58,786 bases of DNA from NCBI RefSeq assembly GCF_014652135.1, contig NZ_BMYF01000011.1, positions 84,251 to 143,036 of the forward strand, read 5' to 3'. The notes under the pieces are model-generated. The model worked only from the letters and a program-made list of their open reading frames with translations. It was not told the DNA's origin and did no database searches. How positions within the stretch are numbered: the stretch's first letter is position 1; each line of letters opens with the position of its first letter. Origin of the DNA: Mongoliitalea lutea. Lineage in GTDB: Bacteria > Bacteroidota > Bacteroidia > Cytophagales > Cyclobacteriaceae. This document shows, piece after piece, positions 17,208 through 25,175 of this stretch. The translations under genes were made by a program, and so were the position numbers.

Positions 17208-17370
17208 AATTGTATAAGTTTAGTTGGTTTGGAAATTTGCTGACGGGTGCACAATCCAAAGAATGTATACCTGAATAGTTGGTTATGGACTATCACTTAC
17301 GGCTTAGATATTTTATGGTTTCATACTGATTATCAAACATTTCAATAGCATACATTAGATTTGTTTATGT

Positions 17371-17402
17371 AAAAAAAAGCCCCGAAATCAATCGAGGCCT
17401 TC
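17371..17402 (-). terminator. Rho-independent terminator (minus strand) after the 195-residue secreted protein gene
   Basis: Read on the minus strand, a GGCCTCGAT...ATTTCGGGGC stem-loop is followed by a run of eight T's (plus-strand A's at 17371-17378). It begins about 30 bp after the stop codon at 17431 and insulates the two paralogous genes from each other. Confidence 0.8.
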
Positions 17403-17430
17403 ATTAACATAGTAAACTTTCTTCACAAGA

Positions 17431-18018
17431 TTATTTCACAGCAATCAATTCAGAGAATCCATCATCTGATTTTACCAAGAATTCAATCTTTGCTCTAGGG
17501 TTCAAACGCTGAATCTTGTAAAGCTTTTGGAATCCATGTGTATCCGCTAGACGCTCCTCATGTATCAGTTTGTCGTTTTCAAACACATATACTGACATAT
17601 TGGAAGGAAGCAATGGGTTCACTAAAAGCTTGAATTGATTATAATCTGTACGCTCAACTTTAGAGAAAATTACAGGCTTAGAAACCTTTGGAGTAGTGTC
17701 TACCAATGTAGAGTTCACCAGTTCAGTACCTTCAAATACCTCTACTTTATATATTCCAGATGCCAATTTGGAGAAGTCATAGTATTTAGCAAATGCCTGC
17801 TTGGCATTGATGACATCTCTTTGAAGCATGACACGGTTTTCGTCATAGATTCTTACTACCAATGTGCTGCTAGCATTCTCACCGTACAATAACTGTAGTT
17901 TACCTTTTTCTATTTCTCTAAGAGAAACAGTACCTTTCTCACGGTCAATAGGACCATTTGCTGCGATACTCACCATACTAATCAGCATGGCAAATACCAA
18001 TGAATACATTTTTTTCAT
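17431..18018 (-). CDS. Secreted protein with two similar domains
   Basis: 195 residues with an N-terminal signal peptide (MKKMYSLVFAMLISMVSIAA). The first half (residues 25-95) reads like a beta-sandwich module (LVVRIYDENRVMLQRDV, KLASGIYKVEVFEG), similar in style to T9SS-type C-terminal or Fn3-like folds. The second half is the module shared with the 119-residue neighbour. There is no catalytic motif. It is probably periplasmic or surface exposed. It has its own terminator, and 222 bp separate it from the downstream paralogue, so the two are likely transcribed separately. Confidence 0.7.
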   Translation of the reverse strand: MKKMYSLVFAMLISMVSIAANGPIDREKGTVSLREIEKGKLQLLYGENASSTLVVRIYDENRVMLQRDVINAKQAFAKYYDFSKLASGIYKVEVFEGTELVNSTLVDTTPKVSKPVIFSKVERTDYNQFKLLVNPLLPSNMSVYVFENDKLIHEERLADTHGFQKLYKIQRLNPRAKIEFLVKSDDGFSELIAVK

Positions 18019-18506
18019 TTTAATGATAGTTTAATAGGTTTAAGAAATTCTCTTTGAAAACATACCCCTCTACCCAGGATTGGGGCGGGTTATTTGGGAT
18101 GATTCGTCGACTTTCACTTTGCGACAACGATACAAAGTTGGTACAAGTTTCAGTTAAATGCAAATATTTCAATAAAAATGTTTATTTGTTGCCGATATGA
18201 CAAAAATATAATGTTATTATTGAAAAATAAAAAATACACATTCTCTTTTTCCGCAATCGGTTTCCTGAGAAAAGTTTTGCCAACTTGTAACACAAAAACC
18301 AAAGAAAATTTTTTTTCTCATGTTTATACTTGGTTTGTCTTTTTTATCTCAAAAATCAATTGATACATACTTCTTTGTTCATCAAAAAAACATGCCTGAG
18401 CGAACTTTCATCCAACTAGTGATTTGGAGAAAGGTCGTTCAGGCGCAGAAAATTATGCATGGACATTCTTTACGCTTTATCGCTACAGGTAGCAAAATGT
18501 GTATTG
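18019..18506. other. 488-bp intergenic region, no gene seen
   Basis: AT-rich DNA between two minus-strand secreted-protein genes. Short plus-strand open frames here lack coding character. The promoter of the gene ending at 17431 should lie near 18050-18150. No repeat or RNA structure was recognised. Confidence 0.5.
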
Positions 18507-18980
18507 CTAAAAGCTTTTACTAAGAGCAGCAAGGGATTTGGAATTAAAGTCTCCAAGTAGTTCAAAAACCATATAGTCACCTTTTTCTCCACTTACCAAT
18601 ACCACCACATCTTTAATCTGCTTTGACCCTTTGGAGTAGAGTTGGACGGCGTTGGATTTTTGTCCTGCCTCCATTAGAAGCTCAAAATTCTCCCTTTCTA
18701 AAGATTTGGCAAGTGCCTTAAATTCACTGGCGGCTGCGGATGTAGGAAGTTTAAACATTTTTATCCGATCTATCGAATTCGATAAGATATCAGCCCCATC
18801 ATCATTTAATTGGATATTGAGCCCTTTAGCCAAATTCATAAAGCTTCCTCCAAGGTCCAAGTGGAAAAACTCAGGGTTAGATTTATGCTTTTGGAACAAT
18901 GCATCTACTGATTTGCTCTGAGCAAAGCCCTGACTTGCCAGTCCGCAAAAAAGAGCTATTAGGATAAGTTGTTTTTTCAT
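18507..18980 (-). CDS. DUF4252 family secreted protein
   Basis: 157 residues with a signal peptide (MKKQLILIALFCGLASQGFA). The mature protein follows the DUF4252 pattern: an N-terminal FHLDLGGSFMNLAKGL segment, a central DRIKMFKL strand, LAKSLERENFELLMEAGQK, and a C-terminal DVVVLVSGEKGDYMVFELLGDF. DUF4252 proteins sit behind ECF sigma factor/anti-sigma pairs in many Bacteroidota, and their role is not established. It is the last gene of the minus-strand operon starting with the sigma factor at 20984, and a paralogue of the product of 19556-20083. Confidence 0.75.
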   Translation of the reverse strand: MKKQLILIALFCGLASQGFAQSKSVDALFQKHKSNPEFFHLDLGGSFMNLAKGLNIQLNDDGADILSNSIDRIKMFKLPTSAAASEFKALAKSLERENFELLMEAGQKSNAVQLYSKGSKQIKDVVVLVSGEKGDYMVFELLGDFNSKSLAALSKSF

Positions 18981-18991
18981 AATAATTGGGT

Positions 18992-19522
18992 TTAGTCGTT
19001 TAAAATTTCTTTCAATTGAAATTGTAGCTTTTTGCTGTCTTTTGTATTTCGCTTGTATTTGAAATACAATAGCTCATATGTCTCTTTTCCTGTAGCTAAA
19101 AAATATAAATCATCTCCTTGGACATTTTCATTGGACAACATGTAGTATATCGTCTCTCCTTTGATTTGTTCAAAAACTGGATTGAAATCATTCCCCAATG
19201 ACTGATTAAGCTTATCCAAAAGGAATTTTCCAGAAACCTCATTCTTTGAGAACGTAGCAGATTGCATATTATCAAATTTGTTGAAATCAATGATCAAGTT
19301 GGAGTTTTCTTTTTCACTAAACTCAATTTTGTATGAAACCTTCATTTGAGCATTTTTAAACCCTAAAAGTGAAGTTCCATCTTCCCAAGGCCAAAGTACA
19401 CTGACCTCAACAGGAGTAGGAAGTTCATTATTGATCGCTTCATAAGGATTGTTTTGACCTTTGATAGCTGTTGTAAAAGCCATCAATGTGATGGAAAACA
19501 GTAAAATCACTTTATTTTTCAT
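18992..19522 (-). CDS. Secreted hypothetical protein in sigma/DUF4252 operon
   Basis: About 176 residues if started at the ATG at 19522 (MKNKVILLFSITLMAFTTAIKG, a clean signal peptide); an ATG at 19543 adds seven residues. The mature protein has no family motif I recognise. Its C-terminus (IYYMLSNENVQGDDLYFLATG, then LLYFKYKRNTKD) has strand-like character. It lies 11 bp before the downstream DUF4252 gene and 33 bp after the upstream one, so it is part of the same operon and probably an exported product of the same regulon. Confidence 0.65.
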   Translation of the reverse strand: MKNKVILLFSITLMAFTTAIKGQNNPYEAINNELPTPVEVSVLWPWEDGTSLLGFKNAQMKVSYKIEFSEKENSNLIIDFNKFDNMQSATFSKNEVSGKFLLDKLNQSLGNDFNPVFEQIKGETIYYMLSNENVQGDDLYFLATGKETYELLYFKYKRNTKDSKKLQFQLKEILND

Positions 19523-19555
19523 AGACTTGATTTTTATTTTCATTTTATTTCGAGA

Positions 19556-20083
19556 TTATTTCCCTTTATACTTCTCCATGCCAGGAATACTTGTTTTGTC
19601 TGCCAAGATATTGAGATCTTGATACGTAAAACTTCCTAGCATACTGAGTAAGGTGAAACTTTCTCTCGAACCTGAGATCATCAACAATTCTCGGACTCTT
19701 CCATTTTCCTCTCGCACCATGAATTTTACACTGGAATCTTTTTCTTGGATATCCATAAGGTCCTCATACTTGTTTTTTGTCAGGGTGCTCATCGCTTCTT
19801 GGTAAAATGTTTTCCCATTGACCTTATCAGCAGATAAGATCCGGATACCACGGATTTTAGAGATCAACTCCCCAAGGTCTTTCGCTTCTTGGTCAGAAAC
19901 TTTTTCAGACTTCAAAAACCCACCTGCCATTTGCATCATTTTAGGGCTGATGTACACTCTGGAAAATCGATCATCTTCCATGTATTTGGAAAAGAACTTG
20001 ACGATTGCATCATCTTGCGCCTGCGCTGATCCTATAAGGAAAAGGCAGAAAATGGTAAAGAAATATTTTTTCATACGTTTCAT
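19556..20083 (-). CDS. DUF4252 family secreted protein
   Basis: 175 residues with a signal peptide (KKYFFTIFCLFLIGSAQAQ). It shows the DUF4252 layout: VYISPKMMQMAGGFLK, GIRILSADKVNGKTFYQEAMSTL, EDLMDIQEKDSSVKFMVREENGRVRELLMISG and a C-terminal SMLGSFTYQDLNILA. It is paralogous to the product of 18507-18980. Its ATG overlaps the stop of the upstream membrane-protein gene by 4 bp, which fixes the start and implies translational coupling. Confidence 0.75.
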   Translation of the reverse strand: MKRMKKYFFTIFCLFLIGSAQAQDDAIVKFFSKYMEDDRFSRVYISPKMMQMAGGFLKSEKVSDQEAKDLGELISKIRGIRILSADKVNGKTFYQEAMSTLTKNKYEDLMDIQEKDSSVKFMVREENGRVRELLMISGSRESFTLLSMLGSFTYQDLNILADKTSIPGMEKYKGK

Positions 20084-20505
20084 TGTTCAATGTCAAACAA
20101 ATTAATTGGAGTCTGTAAATGGCGCAGTTCGCGCAAAACCTCCATGCTTTCACTTCCTTTTTGCATATTTTCTTGGATGAGAGATAAAGCGGCCACTACC
20201 TGCTCGTAGGCCTCTTGTTTGGCTTTTTGTTGCTGATGTTGAAAAACTACAAAAGCGATACTTACGAATAAGGCTAAACTTGCAGCATAACCCAGCCAAG
20301 TTCTTTTCCAAAAAGGTAAGGTTACTATAGGCTTTACAGGTTCTTTTCCTTCCAATTGAGATAACTCAGAGATTCCCAGGAAAAACTCCTTGGCTGACTC
20401 ATAACCTTGTACCTCGCTCAATAGAAATCTCAGTTCTTTTTCTTCTTCTAAAGTGCTTTCCCCCTCCCAATATTTTTCCAATAAATTATCTATGTGCTCT
20501 TTCAT
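20080..20505 (-). CDS. Probable anti-sigma factor, single-pass membrane protein
   Basis: 141 residues: a soluble acidic N-terminus (MKEHIDNLLEKYWEGESTLEEEKELRFLL) of the kind seen in short zinc-less anti-sigma domains of Bacteroidota, then one transmembrane helix (WLGYAASLALFVSIAFVVF, residues 70-88) and a C-terminal helical tail. It overlaps the ECF sigma gene by 4 bp upstream and the DUF4252 gene by 4 bp downstream. Its position and topology suggest that it holds the sigma factor at the membrane; no direct anti-sigma motif is visible. Confidence 0.7.
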   Translation of the reverse strand: MKEHIDNLLEKYWEGESTLEEEKELRFLLSEVQGYESAKEFFLGISELSQLEGKEPVKPIVTLPFWKRTWLGYAASLALFVSIAFVVFQHQQQKAKQEAYEQVVAALSLIQENMQKGSESMEVLRELRHLQTPINLFDIEQ

Positions 20506-20984
20506 TTCTTTCCAATTAAATAGACTTTCAACTGCTGTCGTGCTCTGAATAAATTGACCTTTACCTGGTCTAAACTTATTTCCAAGTAACTGGCTATTTC
20601 CTCATACGCCAATCCCTCTACTTCCCGGAGGTGGAATACTTCCCGTTGCTTTTCCGGAAGTTTTTCCAAAAACCTCAAAACCTGCTGCATTCTATCGACA
20701 CTTTCTTCTTCATCGGTTTTAGTCGCATCCGCTAGGTCCAAATCTCCCAAAGGATCAATTTTCCTTGTGGAGCGAAAATGCTGCAAGCTTTCATTCTTTA
20801 AGGCCTTAACCATCCATGCTGTGGGGTTATCCATACTTTCTAAGTCATTTTTCCTGACCCAAGCTTTTTCGAAAACTTGCTGCAACACATCGTTTGCAAC
20901 CTCTCGGTCCTTGACCCAGAGATATGCCATTCGATAGAGCTTGCTCTTTAAAGGCCAGATATGTGTTTCAAAAAATGACTTCAT
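20502..20984 (-). CDS. ECF-type RNA polymerase sigma factor (sigma-70 family)
   Basis: 160 residues with region 2 (LYRMAYLWVKDREVANDVLQQVFEKAWV, residues 17-44) and region 4 with a helix-turn-helix (LPEKQREVFHLREVEGLAYEEIASYLEISLDQVKVNLFRARQQL, residues 113-156). No region 3 is present, as expected for an ECF factor. It heads a five-gene minus-strand operon with a probable anti-sigma protein, two DUF4252 proteins and one unknown secreted protein, so it probably responds to an envelope signal and autoregulates the operon. Confidence 0.93.
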   Translation of the reverse strand: MKSFFETHIWPLKSKLYRMAYLWVKDREVANDVLQQVFEKAWVRKNDLESMDNPTAWMVKALKNESLQHFRSTRKIDPLGDLDLADATKTDEEESVDRMQQVLRFLEKLPEKQREVFHLREVEGLAYEEIASYLEISLDQVKVNLFRARQQLKVYLIGKK

Positions 20985-21164
20985 TCGGGTAGATGATGCA
21001 TGGGAAGCAGAAATGTTACAGAAAAATGCGAAAAAATCTCCAACTTAGAATGAATTTAAATTAAAAAGAAAAAATAGTATGCAAGCAGACTATTTTGTAT
21101 TTTGCGAGGGTTAATTGCAATAGAAATGAAGATTAGTAAAGAAGAAAATACTAAAGGTCTAGAA

Positions 21165-21194
21165 ATAAAAAAAGTCCCGAATTGCTTCGGGACT
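21165..21194 (-). terminator. Rho-independent terminator (minus strand) after tRNA-Phe
   Basis: A perfect 9-bp stem AGTCCCGAA/TTCGGGACT with loop TTGC (21173-21194), followed on the minus strand by T's (plus-strand A run at 21165-21172). It begins 3 bp beyond the tRNA 3' end. Confidence 0.9.
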
Positions 21195-21196
21195 CG

Positions 21197-21269
21197 TGGT
21201 GATGAGTGGACTCGAACCACCGACTCACGGATTTTCAGTCCGATGCTCTACCAGCTGAGCTACATCACC
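21197..21269 (-). tRNA. tRNA-Phe (anticodon GAA)
   Basis: On the minus strand: acceptor stem GGTGATG/CATCACC, D-arm AGCTCAGCTGGTAGAGC, anticodon loop CTGAAAA with GAA, and T-arm GGTTCGAGTCC. It is 73 nt with discriminator A. The CCA end is not encoded (CGA follows). A terminator follows at once. There are no other tRNAs or mobile elements nearby. Confidence 0.95.
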
Positions 21270-21372
21270 GTCTGATAAAGTGATGCAAAGGTAGGAATAA
21301 GAAGTTTTCTTGCAAATCATTTCAATAAAAAATTTACTATAAACCCATTCAAAAAACGCTAAAACAAACAAT

Positions 21373-22707
21373 ATGAGTATTTTACCTCAACTCCTTTTTG
21401 TCCTGATTTTGGGTGCAGCTGGGTACATTTTGTATAAACGTGTATCATTTCTGCGCCGAAACATCTTCTTGGGTAAAAAAGAAACCCGAAATGATCAGTC
21501 GGACAAGCGATGGAAAACCATGTTACTCGTCGCTTTTGGACAGCAAAAAATGTTCAAGCGATTTGTGCCTGCTTTCCTTCACCTTTTGATTTATGTTGCC
21601 TTTGCGGTGATAAATCTTGAAGTGCTTGAATTCATCATCGATGGTCTAACTGGTTCTCATAGAATATTTGCTCCTTTCTTAGGGGCTGCCTACGGAGTTG
21701 CCATGAATGTCTTTGAATTTTTGGCAATCGCTGTATTGGTTTCTTGTGTGGCTTTCTTGATCCGTCGAAACGTGATGAAAGTAGAGCGCTTCACCAAACC
21801 AGAAATGAAAGGCTGGCCGGCCATGGATGCCAACTTAATTTTGGTGATTGAGATCATCTTAATGTTTGCCATCCTGACCATGAATGCTACCGATCAATTG
21901 CTAGCTGAGCGTGGAGTAGAAAAATATACCTTATTAAATGGCTTGGTATTTAGTAGCCTGATTCAGCCACTATTTGCCAATATGAGTGACGCAGCCCTGA
22001 TTGCAATCGAACGTTTTGCTTGGTGGTTTCACATCGTAGGTATTTTGGGTTTTGCGATTTATGTGACTTATTCCAAGCATTTACATATCTTCCTTGCTTT
22101 TCCAAATACTTGGTACTCCAACCTGAAGCCAAAAGGTGAAATGCAAAATATGGATGAGGTTACCAATGAGGTGAATATGATGCTGGGAATCGCGAGCGAA
22201 GCAAGCGCTGAGCCGCCTGCTGAAATCGGAAGATTCGGTGCTAAGGATATCAACGATCTGAGCTGGGTCAATGTGATGAATGCTTATAGCTGTACCGAGT
22301 GTGGTCGCTGTACCTCTGAATGTCCAGCCAATCTCACCGGTAAAAAACTTTCCCCTCGCAAGATCATGATGGATGTCAGAGATCGTGCGGATGAAGTGGG
22401 TAAGAGTATAGATGCAGGAGGTCCTGGCTTGGAAGATGGAAAATCCTTATTGGGAGATTACATTACCAAAGAGGAGATCAATGCATGTACTTCCTGCAAT
22501 GCCTGCGTGGAAGCCTGTCCTGTCAATATCGACCCATTATCTATCATTCTTCAAATGAGAAGGTATGTGGCCATGGAAGAATCAGGTACTCCTGCTCAGT
22601 GGAATGCCATGTTCCAAAATATGGAAACCTCCTTCTCTCCATGGAAATTTGCTCCAACCGATCGGTTCAACTGGGCAGATCAAGTGAAAAGTGAAGAAGT
22701 TAAATAG
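21373..22707 (+). CDS. Membrane-bound 4Fe-4S oxidoreductase (heterodisulfide reductase-related)
   Basis: 444 residues: an N-terminal membrane part of about six helices (residues 3-20, 68-90, 102-130, 155-175, 195-215 and 220-245), then a soluble part with two 4Fe-4S clusters, CTECGRCTSECP near residue 312 and CTSCNACVEACP near residue 376. This layout combines an NarI/HdrE-like membrane domain with an HdrC-like ferredoxin domain. With the CCG-domain protein encoded 121 bp downstream it should form a quinone-linked electron-transfer complex. The donor is unknown; similar pairs in Bacteroidota are only annotated as (Fe-S)-binding proteins. Confidence 0.85.
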   Translation: MSILPQLLFVLILGAAGYILYKRVSFLRRNIFLGKKETRNDQSDKRWKTMLLVAFGQQKMFKRFVPAFLHLLIYVAFAVINLEVLEFIIDGLTGSHRIFAPFLGAAYGVAMNVFEFLAIAVLVSCVAFLIRRNVMKVERFTKPEMKGWPAMDANLILVIEIILMFAILTMNATDQLLAERGVEKYTLLNGLVFSSLIQPLFANMSDAALIAIERFAWWFHIVGILGFAIYVTYSKHLHIFLAFPNTWYSNLKPKGEMQNMDEVTNEVNMMLGIASEASAEPPAEIGRFGAKDINDLSWVNVMNAYSCTECGRCTSECPANLTGKKLSPRKIMMDVRDRADEVGKSIDAGGPGLEDGKSLLGDYITKEEINACTSCNACVEACPVNIDPLSIILQMRRYVAMEESGTPAQWNAMFQNMETSFSPWKFAPTDRFNWADQVKSEEVK

Positions 22708-22828
22708 ATGCGAAAGTTTAGAAGCGAGAGATTAGAAAGTGTATTCTAATTTCTTGTTTCTCGTCTTTGTTGTCTCGCTTCTCATCCCTGCTTGTAGCAG
22801 GCAAGTCTAAACTCTAAAAGTCTAAATA

Positions 22829-23620
22829 ATGTCAACATATAAAGTTCCAACTATGGCCGAGATGGCCGCTTCTGGAGAAAGTCCTGAAATCTTGTTTTGG
22901 GTAGGATGTGCCGGTTCTTTTGATGATCGATACAAAGCCGTTACTCAGGCGTTTGTCAAAATATTAAATAAAGTAGGCGTGAGCTTCGCCGTACTTGGGC
23001 CTGAAGAAGCTTGTACGGGAGATCCTGCAAGAAGGGCTGGAAATGAATTTCTATTCCAAATGCAAGCTGTTGCCAATATTCAGGTAATGAATGGCTATGA
23101 GGTAAAAAAGGTAGTAACTGCCTGTCCCCACTGCTTCAATACCATTAAAAACGAATATCCTGCTCTAGGTGGTACCTATGATGTCATCCACCATTCCCAA
23201 TTTTTACAGGAATTGATCAACAAAGGGAAAGTTGTTTTGCAAGGTGGGGGCGAATTTAAAGGTAAGAAAATCACCTTCCACGATTCCTGCTACTTGGGCC
23301 GTGCCAATGATGTCTATGAAGCACCAAGAGATGTAATAAAAGCCTTGGATGTAGAGCTCGTAGAAATGAAGCGTTGCCGTACCAAAGGTTTGTGTTGTGG
23401 CGCTGGTGGTGCACAGATGTTTAAGGAGCCCGAAAATGGCAAAAAAGACATCAACATCGAGCGTACAGAAGAGGCATTAGCGACAGGTGCATCAGCGATT
23501 GCTGTGGGTTGTCCATTTTGCTTGACCATGATGACTGATGGTGTGAAAAATAAAGAGCGCGAACACGATGTTAAGGTCTACGATTTGGCAGAAATGATCG
23601 CCAAGGATATGGGGATTTAA
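22829..23620 (+). CDS. CCG-domain Fe-S protein (HdrB/GlpC/LutA-like)
   Basis: 263 residues with two cysteine-rich CCG-type modules. The first holds WVGCAGSFDDR and VTACPHCFNTIKNEYP, the second HDSCYLGRANDVYEAPR and GLCCGAGGAQMF. Such modules bind [4Fe-4S] or non-cubane clusters in heterodisulfide reductase HdrB and in lactate/glycerol-3-phosphate oxidase subunits. The first module is degenerate (GCAGS in place of CC-G). It is the soluble partner of the membrane Fe-S protein upstream. The 121-bp gap between them carries only imperfect CTAAACTC/TCTCG words. Confidence 0.88.
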   Translation: MSTYKVPTMAEMAASGESPEILFWVGCAGSFDDRYKAVTQAFVKILNKVGVSFAVLGPEEACTGDPARRAGNEFLFQMQAVANIQVMNGYEVKKVVTACPHCFNTIKNEYPALGGTYDVIHHSQFLQELINKGKVVLQGGGEFKGKKITFHDSCYLGRANDVYEAPRDVIKALDVELVEMKRCRTKGLCCGAGGAQMFKEPENGKKDINIERTEEALATGASAIAVGCPFCLTMMTDGVKNKEREHDVKVYDLAEMIAKDMGI

Positions 23621-23637
23621 TCTTCTACAGTAGGTTT

Positions 23638-23675
23638 AAACCCGGCAGATTTTCAAAACCTGCCGGGTTTTTTTA
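23638..23675 (+). terminator. Rho-independent terminator after Fe-S oxidoreductase pair
   Basis: AAACCCGGCAG (23638-23648) pairs with CTGCCGGGTTT (23660-23670) around an 11-nt loop, followed by TTTTT. Strong, and 17 bp after the stop codon. Confidence 0.93.
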
Positions 23676-23694
23676 TCTCTGATCAAGGTGTTTG

Positions 23695-23809
23695 CCCTTA
23701 TTCTGTTACATGATTTGGTTAAATTTACCCTTATTCTATTACACATAAATCAAATATTTACCCTTATTTTGTTACATAAAAGTAAAAAAAATACCCTTAC
23801 TTTGTGACA
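23695..23809. repeat. Four 16-bp direct repeats at exact 33-bp spacing upstream of DUF4143 ATPase
   Basis: CCCTTATTCTGTTACA (23695), CCCTTATTCTATTACA (23728), CCCTTATTTTGTTACA (23761) and CCCTTACTTTGTGACA (23794). Starts are exactly 33 bp apart and the 17-bp spacers are AT-rich, two of them ending ATTTA. The last copy lies 13 bp before the ATG at 23823. The 3' half (TGTTACA) is nearly palindromic. The geometry fits cooperative binding of a regulator on one DNA face at about three helical turns. It is not a CRISPR array: the repeats are too short, the spacers are similar, and there are no cas genes. Confidence 0.75.
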
Positions 23810-23822
23810 AATAATTCAATTA

Positions 23823-25175
23823 ATGGGGTTTAATAGACAGATATTCAATAAATTGCTAGAATGGAAACTTTCTTCCAATAGAAAGCCATTGTTACTAAGA
23901 GGAGCAAGACAGGTGGGTAAAACTACTTTGGTCAAAAGTTTTGCTGCTAGATACCCTCATTTTATATCTTTAAACCTTGAAAAACCATCGGACAAATCTT
24001 TTTTTGAAGATTTTAATCAAGTACAGGATATAGTAGAATCTATTTTTTTGGCTCAAAACCTGTCTATAGGTGCGCTACCTAACACCCTTCTTTTTCTAGA
24101 TGAAATCCAAGAGTCACCGAAGGCCATTCATTTATTGCGCTATTTTTATGAGGAGTTTCCTGATTTACATGTGATAGCAGCTGGCTCTTTGTTAGAATTT
24201 GTAATCAAGCAAGTTTCCAGTTTTCCTGTTGGTAGAGTCCAATTTTTATACCTGCATCCTTTGAATTTTCAGGAGTATTTGGAAGCCACGGGCCAAGAAG
24301 CAATGGTAGAACAGCTGAAAACCAGTCCAGTCAAACCAATCGCTCATAAATTATTGATGGAGTTGTTTCATCGATATGCGATTATTGGAGGCATGCCCGA
24401 AGTAGTGAAAATAGATATTGAAAAGAAAAGCCTATCTGATTTGATTGCAGTCTATGAAAGTATCTGGGGAACTTATAAAAATGATGTGGAAAAATATGCA
24501 TCTAACGATTCAGAAGTTAGAGTTATCAAGCATATCATGAATACTGCTCCTCTATCTCTTGATAAACGAGTTAAATTTCAAGGCTTTGGAAACTCCAATT
24601 ATAAATCTCGGGAGGTTGGGGAATGCTTTAGAATGTTGGATGATGCAAAAATCATCCGATTGATTTATCCCACTACAGACTTGATACCCCCAGTACAGTC
24701 AGATGTAAAAAAATCTCCAAGACTTCAATTCTTAGACACGGGTTTAGTCAATTATTCTTTAGGAATTCAAGGGCAACTATTGAAAATGGAGGAATTAAGT
24801 GCTGCATTCAAGGGTGCGCTGATACCGCACTTGGTTACGCAAGAAATAATTTCCATACAGGATTTAACAGACCAAAAACCTAATTTTTGGACACGTGAGA
24901 AAAATCAATCTAGTGCAGAGGTAGATTTGGTGTATCCTTATGAGGGCAAATTAATTCCTATCGAAATCAAATCAGGTGCAACAGGCTCTCTGAGATCATT
25001 GCATCAATTCGTAGATGCAGCAAACCACAGCTATGCGATTCGGATATATGCAGGAAAATTGGACGTGGAAGAAACAAAAACTCCCGCAGGTAAATCCTAC
25101 AAACTACTCAATTTGCCCTACTACCTAGGAACTCAGATTGAACAGTATGTTGCTTGGTTTTTAAAAAATCACTAG
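23823..25175 (+). CDS. AAA family ATPase with DUF4143 C-terminal domain
   Basis: 450 residues. The AAA_14 domain has Walker A LLRGARQVGKTTLV (residues 24-37), Walker B LLFLDEIQES near residue 91 and the AAGSLLEFV sensor near residue 120. A DUF4143 region with the family motif YAIIGGMPEVV (near residue 182) follows. The C-terminus has AEVDLVYPYEGKLIPIEIKSG (D-x12-E-x-K, near residue 370), a recognisable PD-(D/E)xK nuclease-like motif, clearer than in the copy at 623-1792. It is monocistronic behind four 33-bp-spaced repeats. Its stop overlaps the stop of the convergent ammonia-lyase gene by 4 bp. Cellular function unknown. Confidence 0.88.
   Translation: MGFNRQIFNKLLEWKLSSNRKPLLLRGARQVGKTTLVKSFAARYPHFISLNLEKPSDKSFFEDFNQVQDIVESIFLAQNLSIGALPNTLLFLDEIQESPKAIHLLRYFYEEFPDLHVIAAGSLLEFVIKQVSSFPVGRVQFLYLHPLNFQEYLEATGQEAMVEQLKTSPVKPIAHKLLMELFHRYAIIGGMPEVVKIDIEKKSLSDLIAVYESIWGTYKNDVEKYASNDSEVRVIKHIMNTAPLSLDKRVKFQGFGNSNYKSREVGECFRMLDDAKIIRLIYPTTDLIPPVQSDVKKSPRLQFLDTGLVNYSLGIQGQLLKMEELSAAFKGALIPHLVTQEIISIQDLTDQKPNFWTREKNQSSAEVDLVYPYEGKLIPIEIKSGATGSLRSLHQFVDAANHSYAIRIYAGKLDVEETKTPAGKSYKLLNLPYYLGTQIEQYVAWFLKNH

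Noticed and set aside
21197-21269. tRNA-Phe as an integration site for a mobile island
   Set aside because: No integrase, no direct repeat of the tRNA 3' end found, and both sides carry ordinary chromosomal genes.
22708-22828. Gap between the two Fe-S genes as a small gene or riboswitch
   Set aside because: Only imperfect TCTCG/CTAAACTC words and no conserved RNA motif or open frame; similar sequence occurs at 52620-52680.
23695-23809. Regular 33-bp repeat spacing as a short CRISPR array
   Set aside because: Repeats are only 16 bp, spacers are AT-rich and partly alike, there are four units, and no cas gene is near; position at a start codon fits regulation.
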